A stretch of DNA of 64,000 bases, taken from positions 22,922 to 86,921 of the forward strand of contig CAYTGN010000014.1 in assembly GCA_964437415.1 (NCBI GenBank), in the 5' to 3' direction. The notes beneath the pieces were generated by a model, which saw only the letters and a program-made list of their open reading frames with translations, did no database searches and was not told where the DNA came from. Shown here in pieces: positions 50,452 to 59,324 of the stretch. This DNA is from CADEDV01 sp964437415. Its GTDB lineage: Bacteria > Bacteroidota > Bacteroidia > Chitinophagales > Chitinophagaceae. The stretch's first letter is position 1. Every line of letters begins with the position of its first letter. Made by a program: the position numbers and the translations under genes.

Positions 50452-51374
50452 TGTACATTTTCACCATAACATATTTACTCCATAAGCGTATACGGTCAAT
50501 CCTCTTACTGTTGTTGGTTGCAGCATATGCAAATGCGCAAACATTGCGACCGCCTGCTGACAGTGTGGTGAAAAAAGGAATACTGAGCCGGGAAGATACT
50601 GTTCGCATTGAACAAGATGAACCGGTGACAGATGAGGAGGAGGAATATGATGAAGAAGAATATGATGATGAGATATTGACGGATGAAAACACCGGAAGTG
50701 CGTCAACTTATTTCCTGCAAAAAAATAATGACAGCATTTTGGCCTCTTCCATTCAATTGCGCAGCCTGCCCGACAGTTTTTATGATGCCATCAGGAGGGA
50801 TAAGGCTTACTGGTATGCAGATTCTGTTTTCCGCAATGGAATGGACTCTCTTGATATAGCTGCCATCCGTGAGCAACTGCGCAAGATGAGATCAGCACAG
50901 GCGAAAAAAAGTTTTGTCAATACCGGATGGTTCCAGTTCCTGCTATGGGCCATCATCGTTGCGGGATTTGGTTTTTTTCTTTATTTATGGCTGAGAGATG
51001 GCAATGCGGGCCTGTTTCGTAAAAAGATCAGGCGGCTGAATGAAGATGAAGCGGAACCTGACACGGAAGATATTTTTGCCATCCAGTATCAAAGGGAAAT
51101 TGATAAGGCAGTTTCATCAGGCAATTACCGGTTGGCTGTGCGGCTGATGTTTTTGCGGTTGCTGAAAAATATGTCTGAAAGAAATATTATCCGCTACCGG
51201 CAGGACAGCACCAACCTTGATTACCTGATGCAATTGGACAATCATAAATTTTACAACGATTTTTTCCGCATCACACGCAACTATGAATACAGTTGGTACG
51301 GGCAGTTTACGGTGAGTGAGGATGCCTATAAACTTATAAAAAAGGATTTTGATGCACTGGAACATAAACTCTGA
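50451..51374 (+). CDS. DUF4129 membrane protein
   Basis: A 307-residue protein. The GTG at 50451 overlaps the previous stop (TAGTG) and gives a signal-like N-terminus (VYIFTITYLL ... LLLLLVAAYANAQ). A periplasmic acidic region (EEEEYDEEEYDDEIL) is followed by a membrane segment near residue 165 and a cytoplasmic DUF4129 domain (YRLAVRLMFLRLLKNMSERNI, then YDWYGQFTV-like NYEYSWYGQFTVS) related to the C-terminus of transglutaminase-like proteins. Part of the MoxR cluster. Confidence 0.82.
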   Translation: MYIFTITYLLHKRIRSILLLLLVAAYANAQTLRPPADSVVKKGILSREDTVRIEQDEPVTDEEEEYDEEEYDDEILTDENTGSASTYFLQKNNDSILASSIQLRSLPDSFYDAIRRDKAYWYADSVFRNGMDSLDIAAIREQLRKMRSAQAKKSFVNTGWFQFLLWAIIVAGFGFFLYLWLRDGNAGLFRKKIRRLNEDEAEPDTEDIFAIQYQREIDKAVSSGNYRLAVRLMFLRLLKNMSERNIIRYRQDSTNLDYLMQLDNHKFYNDFFRITRNYEYSWYGQFTVSEDAYKLIKKDFDALEHKL

Positions 51375-51380
51375 CTTGTC

Positions 51381-52622
51381 TTGAAAAAACCGGTTGTCTA
51401 TATCATCGCTTTTTTGGCTGCCCTTGCGGTGCTGGCTTTACTGCTGACAGCTGACAACAGCGCTGAAAAGGTATTTGATACCCGGATCACCCTGCGCAAA
51501 AAAGATAAGATACCTTACGGCGCTTCCATTGCTTATGAAGGATTGCGGCAGATTTTTCCCAAAGCATCCATCAGTATTAACAAAGAGGAACCGGGAAACT
51601 GGGATTCCCTCTCTGTCTATAACAACGGGCAGGTTTTGCTCATCATCAGTCCGCAGTTCAATGCTGAAGAATATGAAATGAAAAAGCTGATCCGTTTTGT
51701 CGAAAACGGTAATGATGTATTTATCAGCACCCGTTCCGTTTCGTATGATGTAGAAAAAATAATGGGTATTGAAACCAGTCCTGTCAACACATCGGCAATA
51801 ACATATAACAGCAAGGGTGAAAAAGTGAGTGACAGTTTGGCGCTCCGCTTGTCGGTGCCGCCTTTTCGTGATGAGCACTGGTTCAGTTATAAAGGTGACA
51901 AGTTCAGTGCATGGATTTACCAGAAGGATAGTTCCGTGACCAGGGTGCTGGGGAGTGATGAAATGGGAAGGGCCAATTTTATTCATCTCCGTGCAGGCAG
52001 CGGCAATCTTTACCTGCACATGGCGCCACTTGCTTTCAGTAACTATTTTTTGCTGAAGCCGGGCAATATGCGGTATTATGAAAATATGTTGTCTGTAATT
52101 CCCGCTTCAGCAACCCGTGTGGTTTGGGATGAGTATTACCTGAGTAAAAGATTCAGTTATACAGACAGCGACAGTAACCGTTCATCCTGGCTCAGTGTGT
52201 TGTTTCGTTATCCGGGGCTGAAATGGGCTTTGCTGACCGCCATGCTTGGACTCTTGCTGTTTGTGCTGCTGGAAATGCGCCGGAAGCAACGGTATATACC
52301 CGTGATGAAAAAACCGGGGAATGATTCATTGGAGTTTGTAAAGACCATTGGACGTTTGTATTTTGACAAAGGCGATCATGTGAATCTTTGCCGCAAGATG
52401 TCGGCTTTTTTCCTGGAGCATGTGAGGAATAAGTATAAATTGGCCACAGGCATGCTGGATGAAACCTTTCTCCGTAGCCTGCAGTTCCGTTCCGGGTATG
52501 ATGAAAAAGAATTAAACAGCATTGTATCATTTATACGGCACCTGGATGGCACAACACGGCTGACCGAAAAACAAGTTGCGGATTTTCATCGTAAACTGGA
52601 ACAGTTTTACAAACAAACCTGA
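51381..52622 (+). CDS. DUF4350 membrane protein
   Basis: A 413-residue protein starting at TTG (MKKPVVYIIAFLAALAVLALL). An N-terminal membrane segment is followed by a periplasmic domain (about 28-270) of the DUF4350 type (PYGASIAYEGLRQIFP ... GNDVFISTRS, a glutamine amidotransferase-like fold without clear catalytic residues). A second membrane segment (about 280-300) leads to a cytoplasmic tail with ETFLRSLQFRSGYDEKEL. It lies between DUF4129 and MoxR genes, 6 and 29 bases away, respectively. Confidence 0.82.
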   Translation: MKKPVVYIIAFLAALAVLALLLTADNSAEKVFDTRITLRKKDKIPYGASIAYEGLRQIFPKASISINKEEPGNWDSLSVYNNGQVLLIISPQFNAEEYEMKKLIRFVENGNDVFISTRSVSYDVEKIMGIETSPVNTSAITYNSKGEKVSDSLALRLSVPPFRDEHWFSYKGDKFSAWIYQKDSSVTRVLGSDEMGRANFIHLRAGSGNLYLHMAPLAFSNYFLLKPGNMRYYENMLSVIPASATRVVWDEYYLSKRFSYTDSDSNRSSWLSVLFRYPGLKWALLTAMLGLLLFVLLEMRRKQRYIPVMKKPGNDSLEFVKTIGRLYFDKGDHVNLCRKMSAFFLEHVRNKYKLATGMLDETFLRSLQFRSGYDEKELNSIVSFIRHLDGTTRLTEKQVADFHRKLEQFYKQT

Positions 52623-52651
52623 CAAGAATAAACAGAGTAATATTTACACTT

Positions 52652-53629
52652 ATGGAAGAACAAATATTTCATCAACGAACAGACCTTTCCACACTTAGTC
52701 ATGGGGTGCATGCCATCCGCAACGAGATCAAAAAGATTATCGTGGGGCAGGATGAAATGGTGAAACTGATCCTTGCTGCCTTGCTGGCTGACGGGCATGT
52801 GCTGATAGAAGGTGTGCCGGGAGTGGCCAAAACCTTAACGGCAAAATTAGTGGCCCGCAGTGTGGATGCAGGTTTTTCCCGCATCCAGTTCACCCCCGAC
52901 CTGATGCCATCGGATGTTTTGGGCACACCAGTGTTTAACCCGAGAGAAGCAAGTTTTGAATTCAAGAAAGGACCTGTTTTCAGTAATATCGTCCTCGTGG
53001 ATGAGATCAACCGGGCTCCTGCCAAAACCCAATCAGCGCTGCTGGAGATCATGGAAGAAAGACAGGCCTCTGTTGACGGGAAAACATACCCGATGGCTTC
53101 ACCCTTTATGGTGATGGCCACACAAAATCCGGTAGAGCAGGAGGGAACTTACCGGTTGCCGGAAGCACAATTAGACCGGTTTCTTTTCAAAATCGTCGTG
53201 CCCTATCCCAATGAAACGGAAGAACTCATCATTTTGACACAGTTTCACAATATGGGCAATGCCAATGTGCAGGATATTGTAAAACCCGTGCTGAACGGAA
53301 ACCAGATCAATGCACTGCGGCAGCAGATCAAAACCATTCTGATAGAAGAAAGACTACTGCAGTTTATTGCCAAATTAGTGCACCAGACAAGAAATCATAA
53401 ATCCATTTATCTCGGCGCTTCACCCCGTGCATCGCTGGCCATTATGAATGCTTCAAAAGCCATAGCGGCTATGCAGGGCCGTGATTTTGTGACACCGGAA
53501 GATATCCGGGAAGTGGTGACACCCGTATTGCGGCATCGCATCATCCTTTCACCCGACAAGGAAATGGAGGGAGTGACAGAGGATGAAGTGATCAGGCAGA
53601 TCGTCCAGGGAATGGATGTGCCGAGGTAG
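52652..53629 (+). CDS. MoxR-family AAA+ ATPase
   Basis: A 325-residue cytoplasmic AAA+ ATPase. Walker A is GVPGVAKT (54-61), Walker B VDEINRAP near 113, sensor ATQNPVEQEGTYRLPEAQLDRF near 155 (read in parts), and the C-terminal lid has YLGASPRASLAIMNASKA. MoxR proteins act as chaperones that mature other complexes, typically together with DUF58/VWA proteins. The DUF58 gene follows after an inserted small gene. Confidence 0.93.
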   Translation: MEEQIFHQRTDLSTLSHGVHAIRNEIKKIIVGQDEMVKLILAALLADGHVLIEGVPGVAKTLTAKLVARSVDAGFSRIQFTPDLMPSDVLGTPVFNPREASFEFKKGPVFSNIVLVDEINRAPAKTQSALLEIMEERQASVDGKTYPMASPFMVMATQNPVEQEGTYRLPEAQLDRFLFKIVVPYPNETEELIILTQFHNMGNANVQDIVKPVLNGNQINALRQQIKTILIEERLLQFIAKLVHQTRNHKSIYLGASPRASLAIMNASKAIAAMQGRDFVTPEDIREVVTPVLRHRIILSPDKEMEGVTEDEVIRQIVQGMDVPR

Positions 53630-53632
53630 AGA

Positions 53633-53664
53633 GTAGTTGATAGTTCATGGTTAATAGTTCATGG
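53633..53664. repeat. AGTTCATGG direct words, left flank of the four-helix-bundle gene
   Basis: GTAGTTGATAGTTCATGG followed by TTAATAGTTCATGG. The word is inverted at 54052-54066 on the other side of the small gene. Confidence 0.6.
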
Positions 53665-53685
53665 AAGAAAAGCCAGTAAAGGATT

Positions 53686-54037
53686 ATGCCTTTCAGATTT
53701 GAAGAATTAAAAGTGTGGCATTTGGCGGCAAATTTATCTAATGAGATTGATTTGCTGGCTAAGAAATTTCCTCCTGATGAAAGATATAGCCTGGCAACCC
53801 AGATTAAAAGAGCGGCAGATTCAGTCGCACTGAACATAGCAGAAGGGAGTACAGGACAGACCGTTCCTGAATTCCGGCGTTTTCTTGAAATAGCATTGAG
53901 GTCTGCAATAGAAGTGGTGGCCTGTTTGTTTCTTGCACAGAATAAGAAAGTATATCAGCGACGATTTTTTCAAACAGCATTACGATAATTATGAAATACT
54001 TTGTAAAATGATCACTAAGCTCAGGGATTCTATGTAA
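53686..54037 (+). pseudogene. Four-helix-bundle (23S rRNA IVP-type) protein gene with a +1 frameshift
   Basis: The frame from 53686 encodes FEELKVWHLAANLSNEIDL, RAADSVALNIAEGSTGQT, EFRRFLEIALRSAIEVV and LAQNKK, the family pattern, and stops early at 53988. In the next frame the family C-terminus continues exactly (YISDDFFKQHYDNYEIL, then CKMITKLRDSM) to the TAA at 54037. One extra G near 53950 explains this. The intact product would be about 116 residues. Family members occur as genes or within rRNA; their role is unknown. The gene interrupts the MoxR-DUF58 pair and is flanked by inverted copies of a repeat word. Confidence 0.75.
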
Positions 54038-54051
54038 GTGATATCCGCAGC

Positions 54052-54066
54052 AATGAACCATGAACC
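54052..54066. repeat. CCATGAACC, right flank (inverted) of the four-helix-bundle gene
   Basis: AATGAACCATGAACC is the reverse complement of the AGTTCATGG words at 53633-53664. It lies just before the DUF58 start. Confidence 0.55.
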
Positions 54067-54072
54067 GATTAC

Positions 54073-55395
54073 ATGAAATCATTTTATCTCAACAGAATCG
54101 TTTATTACATTTTCGGCCTGGCGTCGGTTATTTTCTTTTTGAGTTATTTTTTCCCGCCGCTTTTTCGCATAGGCGGATTAGTGCTGTTGCTCCTGCTGCT
54201 TGCTGTTTTGGTGGACAGCATGCTGCTGTTTGCCAAAAAGAAAGGAGTTGAGACCGAACGGCTGACCACGGATCGTTTCAGCATCGGTGACAGGAATAAA
54301 GTGACACTACAGTTCACCAATCACTATGCTTTTCCCGCTGTTCTCAGTGTGATTGATGAATTGCCCGTACAATTCCAGGAAAGGAACTGGCTGCAAAAAG
54401 TGCAGGTGGAAAGCAACGGGAAACAGGAACTGACCTATTCGCTTCGCCCCCTTTCCCGCGGAGAGTATGTTTTTCATGACATCAATGTGTATGTGCAGGG
54501 CCCTTTGCAATTAGTGAAACGACGCTATATTTTTCCCGCTGAACAAAAAGTGAAAGTGTATCCATCCTATATCCAGATGCGGCGCTACCAGTTGCTGGCG
54601 GTGAGCAACCGGCTGCAGGAGGCTGGCGTGAAACGCATCAGGAAGATCGGTCACAGCATGGAGTTTGAGCAGATCAAAGAATATGTGCCGGGCGATGATT
54701 ACCGCACCATCAACTGGAAAGCTACTGCAAGAAAAGAAGGGCTGATGGTGAATAATTTCACGGATGAAAGAAGCCAGCAGGTCTATTGCCTGGTGAATAA
54801 AGGACGGGTGATGAAAATGCCATTCAATGGGATGACCTTGCTGGATTATGCTATCAATGCCTCATTGGTGCTGAGCAATGTGGCGCTGGTGAAACAGGAT
54901 AAAGCGGGGCTTATCACTTTTGCAGAACAGCTTGACAGTTTTTTGCAGGCAGATAAAAAGCCTACCCAGATGAACTTAGTGCTGGAAACATTGTACAAAC
55001 AGCAAACCCGTTTTTTGGAACCCGATTATGAAAAATTGTTCTCCCTCATCCGCAACCGCATCAGCAACCGAAGTTTGCTGGTACTCTTCACCAATTTTGA
55101 ATCATTGGAAGGGTTGCAGCGGGAGATACCTGTTTTGAAGAAGATTGCCCGTTATCACCTGCTGCTGGTGATCTTCTTTGAGAACACAGAACTGCATTCG
55201 CTGACGGAAAGCGCTGCTGCCACGCTGGAAGATATTTATATCAAGACCATTGCAGAAAAATTTTCTTATGAAAAACGACTGATGGTAAAAGAACTTCACA
55301 TGAATGGCATCCCTTCCATTCTCACCACTCCTGAGAACCTTACGGTCAATACCATCAACAAATACCTTGAGCTAAAAACAAGAATGTCTATCTAA
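54073..55395 (+). CDS. DUF58 (VWA-like) protein
   Basis: A 440-residue protein. Two membrane segments at the N-terminus (about 7-26 and 30-52) anchor it; the DUF58 hallmark VPGDDYRTINWKATARKEGLMVNNF (read in parts) lies near residue 215, followed by a VWA-like domain (VYCLVNKGRVMKM ... LLVLFTNFESLEG). The MIDAS motif is not intact, as often in DUF58. It probably works with the MoxR ATPase encoded upstream. Confidence 0.9.
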   Translation: MKSFYLNRIVYYIFGLASVIFFLSYFFPPLFRIGGLVLLLLLLAVLVDSMLLFAKKKGVETERLTTDRFSIGDRNKVTLQFTNHYAFPAVLSVIDELPVQFQERNWLQKVQVESNGKQELTYSLRPLSRGEYVFHDINVYVQGPLQLVKRRYIFPAEQKVKVYPSYIQMRRYQLLAVSNRLQEAGVKRIRKIGHSMEFEQIKEYVPGDDYRTINWKATARKEGLMVNNFTDERSQQVYCLVNKGRVMKMPFNGMTLLDYAINASLVLSNVALVKQDKAGLITFAEQLDSFLQADKKPTQMNLVLETLYKQQTRFLEPDYEKLFSLIRNRISNRSLLVLFTNFESLEGLQREIPVLKKIARYHLLLVIFFENTELHSLTESAAATLEDIYIKTIAEKFSYEKRLMVKELHMNGIPSILTTPENLTVNTINKYLELKTRMSI

Positions 55396-55425
55396 GTATG
55401 AAGTGAGAAGTTGGAAGTATGAATT
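55396..55425. repeat. Self-similar repeat after the DUF58 gene
   Basis: GTATGAAGTGAGAAG, TTGGAAGTATGAA: the word GAAGT(G/A)TGA repeats with changes, beginning at the DUF58 stop. Confidence 0.45.
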
Positions 55426-55494
55426 GCAAATTACAAGGTTGGCAACCTTTTAAGTCACACATCACACTTGGCGCCAATTAGCGACATTTGCAGC

Positions 55495-56190
55495 ATGGAC
55501 GGAGTAAAGAATAATTTTGAAGAAGGAAAAGTGCTGCTCATCAACAAACCTCTTGAGTGGACATCTTTTGATGCAGTCAGAAAGATCAGGAACCTTATCC
55601 GTATAAAAAAGGTGGGACATGCCGGCACACTGGATCCGTTGGCCACAGGATTGTTGATCATTTGCACTGGCAAATTCACCAAACGCATCAATGAGTTCAT
55701 GGCGCAGGAAAAAGAATATACAGGTACTTTCACCCTTGGCGCCATCACACCCACTTACGACCTGGAAAGCGAACCACAAAATTTCAAACCGGTTGAGCAT
55801 TTAACAGCAGAACTTATCAGGGAAACCACAAAAAAATTTACAGGAGAAATCATGCAGGTGCCACCTGCCCATTCTGCCATCAAAGTAGATGGGAAAAGAG
55901 TGTATGAACTGGCCAGGAAAGGGAAAGAGGTGAAACTGGAGCCAAGAAGACTTGTTATCAGCGAATTTGAGATTATAAAAATTGAAATGCCGGTGATTCA
56001 TTTCCGTGTGGTTTGCTCCACGGGTACCTATATCCGCAGCCTTGCGAATGATTTTGGTGAAGCCCTGGGTTGTGGTGCTTATCTCAGCAGTCTCTGCCGC
56101 ACACGGATCGGCGAATTCAAACTGGAAGATGCAATGACCATCGCCTCATTTGAAGAAGAAGTGAAAAAGATGAATGAATCTAAAGCTTGA
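55495..56190 (+). CDS. truB: tRNA pseudouridine(55) synthase TruB
   Basis: A 231-residue pseudouridine synthase that makes pseudouridine at position 55 in the tRNA T loop. Motifs: LLINKPLEWTSFDAVRKI, GHAGTLDPLATGLL with the catalytic Asp47, VPPAHSAIKVDGKRVYELAR (read in parts), and CSTGTYIRSLANDFGEALG. ATG at 55495 is chosen as the family start; a TTG nine codons upstream is less likely. Its end overlaps the stop of the convergent TamL gene by 11 bases. Confidence 0.95.
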   Translation: MDGVKNNFEEGKVLLINKPLEWTSFDAVRKIRNLIRIKKVGHAGTLDPLATGLLIICTGKFTKRINEFMAQEKEYTGTFTLGAITPTYDLESEPQNFKPVEHLTAELIRETTKKFTGEIMQVPPAHSAIKVDGKRVYELARKGKEVKLEPRRLVISEFEIIKIEMPVIHFRVVCSTGTYIRSLANDFGEALGCGAYLSSLCRTRIGEFKLEDAMTIASFEEEVKKMNESKA

Positions 56191-58558
56191 AGGGGTAATT
56201 GATACCCAACTGGAACTGGTCGCCTTTTGAAAGTTTATAGCCAAACCATTTGTTTTGCAAAGACAGGTCATCTACTGAGGGGCTGGGGTCTTTTGCTTTA
56301 TAAGCATAGTCAAGACGGATGATAAAAAAGCTAAAGTCAACACGAAGACCGGCGCCAACTCCAACAGCCAGGTCTTTACCCAGCCTGCTAAACTGGAACA
56401 CTTCATCGGGATCGCCAGCTCCTTCTTTCATCAACCACACATTGCCAATATCGGTAAAAAGAGCTCCTTCCAGTTTTGTACCAGCTACCACTGCGACCGG
56501 GAACCTATATTCGATATTGAATTCTAACTGTATATCACCAAAGCGGTCGGGTGTACTGTTCGGTCCCCTGAAATCTTTCACGGTAGAGCCCGGTCCCAGC
56601 CGTCGAAGTTGCCATGCCCTCATGCTGTTGGGCCCGCCGGCAAAATATTGCTTAAAGAAAGGTAGCTTGGTTCGTTTGTCATCATCCACAGTGGAGTTCA
56701 GGGCATAACCCAGCCCTCCAAATGCCCGTAAAGAAAGAGCAGACGCTTTACCAAATTTCAGCAGCCGGGTGTATTCTGCATTCACTTTTACGAAACGGTA
56801 TAACTGTTCATCCAAAAACTTGCTTTTTATCAGGCCGGCAAGCCAGGGTGAATATTCAAGGTTGGCATTAAAAACAGCCGGTCTTCTTTCGTGCCCGCCT
56901 GCATTGGTAAGCCCCAATATTATGGACGAAACAAAGCCATCCGAAAAAAGATTTGCCAGCGCCGGGTTGTTGGCGATCAGGTCTTCCAATCCCTGGCGTC
57001 TTGTCAGCGATGAATATTCAATATTGAGCAATCGGGCTGAGAAAAAGCGGGTCTTGTTGGTTTGCGGCACATTGCGCTGAAATTCGTAGCCCAGTGAAGC
57101 ATTGAAAGTATTAAGGTTGTAAAGGTTATTTCTTTCCGTGTTTGCTGCATTAAAGGTCAGCACTGTCCGGATATTATCCCTGTCACTTTCTTTTATCAGG
57201 GGCAGGTTGGGCACGGGCCGGGGAAAATATATTTTATGTCCAAAACTAAACTGGCGGGTTTGCACAAAACTGCTGTCTCCAAGCTCAATGCCAAAACGGA
57301 TATTGGTGCTGGCCTGGTTTGCCGCACGGGCAAAATTGCGGTTCTGCACTCCTGTGTTCAAGCCAACACCAAACAGATTTCCGGCGATCACGGTTTGGTT
57401 TTGGGTAGCTTCTGCATTGGCAGAAAAAAGATATTTGTCAGAAGGTGTTAGCAGGATGCTTATATCAACCGTATCCTGCCCGGGTCTGCGGTGTGTTTGA
57501 ATATTGATAAGCCGCCATGCGCCGATACTGTTCAGCCGGTTGATGGTTCTCTGGTAGCGGCGCAGGCGATACAACTCACCATACCGCAGGTAAACATTTC
57601 CTTTGAATATTTTTGGTTTGAATTTATTCCTGAACTGCACCACTCTTGTTCCTGGGTCTATATATTTTTCCTTTCTTTCTAAGTTGGATGTATCAGCCCC
57701 ATAATCCGGGTATATACTGACTTTCCCGATATAATACTTTACCAGGCGGGCACTGTCAAGCCCGGGACGCAGACGAATCTCAATATTTGCAGTGGGGTTG
57801 TTTCTTCTTTCCCGCAGCTTTTGCAGCAGTTCCATTTGTGCAAAAGGATCAAGAGAAGGACGCAGCAAGGCAACATCCAGTGTGTCCCATACCACTACCA
57901 GTTCATCACGGGTGAAACCGAGATAGCCATTGTTGCGGAATATTTCCACAAGACGATCCAGCTCTGCCCCAATAACGCTTTTGGCAAAGGCTCCGTCCTT
58001 TTTCACCAATGTGGTGTTCATGTTTTGTTCGGCTAATTGCTGCAACTCAGGGTAGCTGATATTATAAACAATGGAATCCAGCCGCATCAGCCGGCCGGTT
58101 TTTACATTGAAATTAACTGTTGTCCGGTACTGGGCCTGTTCATTCTTTTCTATAACAGTGTCAATCTTTGTTTCGTAGCTTATCGTATCATAAAAATAAC
58201 CCTGCGATACCATCAGGGCTTTCATAAAACTAACCGACTTGGCTGCATACTCATCCCTGTAAACAGGAGGATTATTCAGGATCGGTCTGTTGAATGTGAA
58301 CCGGTAAAAAAACTTGCGGGTTGTTCTCACCCCGATGCTGTCATCCAATTGCCTTTGCAGCGCTGATTCAAGGTTAGCTTTTTCTTCTTCGCTGAGATTA
58401 CCTTCCACGTTAATATTATATTCGTACACAAATGGCACGTTGGGGGGGTAATTTTTAGGAACAGGATAAACAGAGCAGGCATGTAAAAGGAACAACATGG
58501 TACCGGCAACGGCTGCTTTCAGGAGGTTGAGTATGTTGATGGGCTGACCGGCTAACAT
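56180..58558 (-). CDS. tamL: TamL-like lipoprotein, BamA/TamA (Omp85) family
   Basis: A 792-residue outer-membrane protein. The signal ends in LLHAC, a lipobox (Cys near residue 28), so it is lipidated, as known for Bacteroidota TamL. POTRA-type domains (about 45-370) are followed by a 16-strand barrel with the family motif region (GGPNSMRAWQLRRLGPGS, about 650) and FGDIQLEFNIEYRFPVA; the end is FQLGINYPFKL. It inserts or assembles outer-membrane proteins. No TamB is in the window. It starts 20 bases from the divergent RNA methyltransferase gene. Confidence 0.88.
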   Translation of the reverse strand: MLAGQPINILNLLKAAVAGTMLFLLHACSVYPVPKNYPPNVPFVYEYNINVEGNLSEEEKANLESALQRQLDDSIGVRTTRKFFYRFTFNRPILNNPPVYRDEYAAKSVSFMKALMVSQGYFYDTISYETKIDTVIEKNEQAQYRTTVNFNVKTGRLMRLDSIVYNISYPELQQLAEQNMNTTLVKKDGAFAKSVIGAELDRLVEIFRNNGYLGFTRDELVVVWDTLDVALLRPSLDPFAQMELLQKLRERRNNPTANIEIRLRPGLDSARLVKYYIGKVSIYPDYGADTSNLERKEKYIDPGTRVVQFRNKFKPKIFKGNVYLRYGELYRLRRYQRTINRLNSIGAWRLINIQTHRRPGQDTVDISILLTPSDKYLFSANAEATQNQTVIAGNLFGVGLNTGVQNRNFARAANQASTNIRFGIELGDSSFVQTRQFSFGHKIYFPRPVPNLPLIKESDRDNIRTVLTFNAANTERNNLYNLNTFNASLGYEFQRNVPQTNKTRFFSARLLNIEYSSLTRRQGLEDLIANNPALANLFSDGFVSSIILGLTNAGGHERRPAVFNANLEYSPWLAGLIKSKFLDEQLYRFVKVNAEYTRLLKFGKASALSLRAFGGLGYALNSTVDDDKRTKLPFFKQYFAGGPNSMRAWQLRRLGPGSTVKDFRGPNSTPDRFGDIQLEFNIEYRFPVAVVAGTKLEGALFTDIGNVWLMKEGAGDPDEVFQFSRLGKDLAVGVGAGLRVDFSFFIIRLDYAYKAKDPSPSVDDLSLQNKWFGYKLSKGDQFQLGINYPFKL

Positions 58559-58578
58559 AAATTAATAAACGAACTGCA

Positions 58579-59307
58579 ATGCTTACAAAATCGCAGGCCA
58601 AATATATCCAAAGTTTGGGCCAGAAAAAACACAGGGATGAGAGAGATGTCTTTATCGCCGAAGGGCCTAAGATCATAGCTGAAATGCTGGCTGATGCAGA
58701 AGTGCGGCATATTTATGCATTACGGGAGTGGATCGAAGCAAATAAAGAGCTTTCTGCAACAGCAGATGTTACGGAGATAAGTCCTGCAGAATTGGAAAGA
58801 ATTTCACAATTGAGCACTCCCAACCAGGCACTGGCATTGGTGAAAAAATTTGATGCTTTTCCATCAATTGCAACAAAAGACAAGATTACGCTGCTGCTGG
58901 ATGCTATCCGTGATCCGGGAAATTTGGGCACCATTATCCGTATTGCCGACTGGTTTGGTGTGCAGCAGGTTGTTTGCAGTGTTGATTGCACCGATTGTTA
59001 CAATCCCAAAGTGGTGCAGGCCAGCATGGGCAGTCTTGCAAGAGTGAAACTGTTTTATACGGATATCGAAGAATGGCTCTCTGCACAACATGATGTTCCT
59101 GTTTATGCGGCCATGATGGAAGGCGAGGATATAACGCAAATGAAAAAGCCGGGTGAAGGGATCATTATCATCGGTAATGAAGCAAGAGGTATCAGCCCTG
59201 CTATTGTAGAGAAGGTGAATATGAAGATCACCATACCCCAAAAAGGGAAAGCTGAATCATTGAATGCTGCGGTTGCTGCAGGTATTATCCTTTCGCATCT
59301 TACCTAA
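58579..59307 (+). CDS. SpoU/TrmH-family RNA methyltransferase
   Basis: A 242-residue SPOUT-class methyltransferase. An N-terminal substrate-binding domain (KYIQSLGQKKHRDERDVFIAEGP, read in parts) is followed by the knotted SAM-binding domain: LLLDAIRDPGNLGTIIRIADWFG, MGSLARVKLF, IIIGNEARGIS and IPQKGKAESLNAAVAAGI. It methylates a ribose 2'-OH in rRNA or tRNA; the target is not known. It shares a short divergent promoter region with tamL. Confidence 0.92.
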   Translation: MLTKSQAKYIQSLGQKKHRDERDVFIAEGPKIIAEMLADAEVRHIYALREWIEANKELSATADVTEISPAELERISQLSTPNQALALVKKFDAFPSIATKDKITLLLDAIRDPGNLGTIIRIADWFGVQQVVCSVDCTDCYNPKVVQASMGSLARVKLFYTDIEEWLSAQHDVPVYAAMMEGEDITQMKKPGEGIIIIGNEARGISPAIVEKVNMKITIPQKGKAESLNAAVAAGIILSHLT

Positions 59308-59324
59308 AAAAACTACCTGCATTA

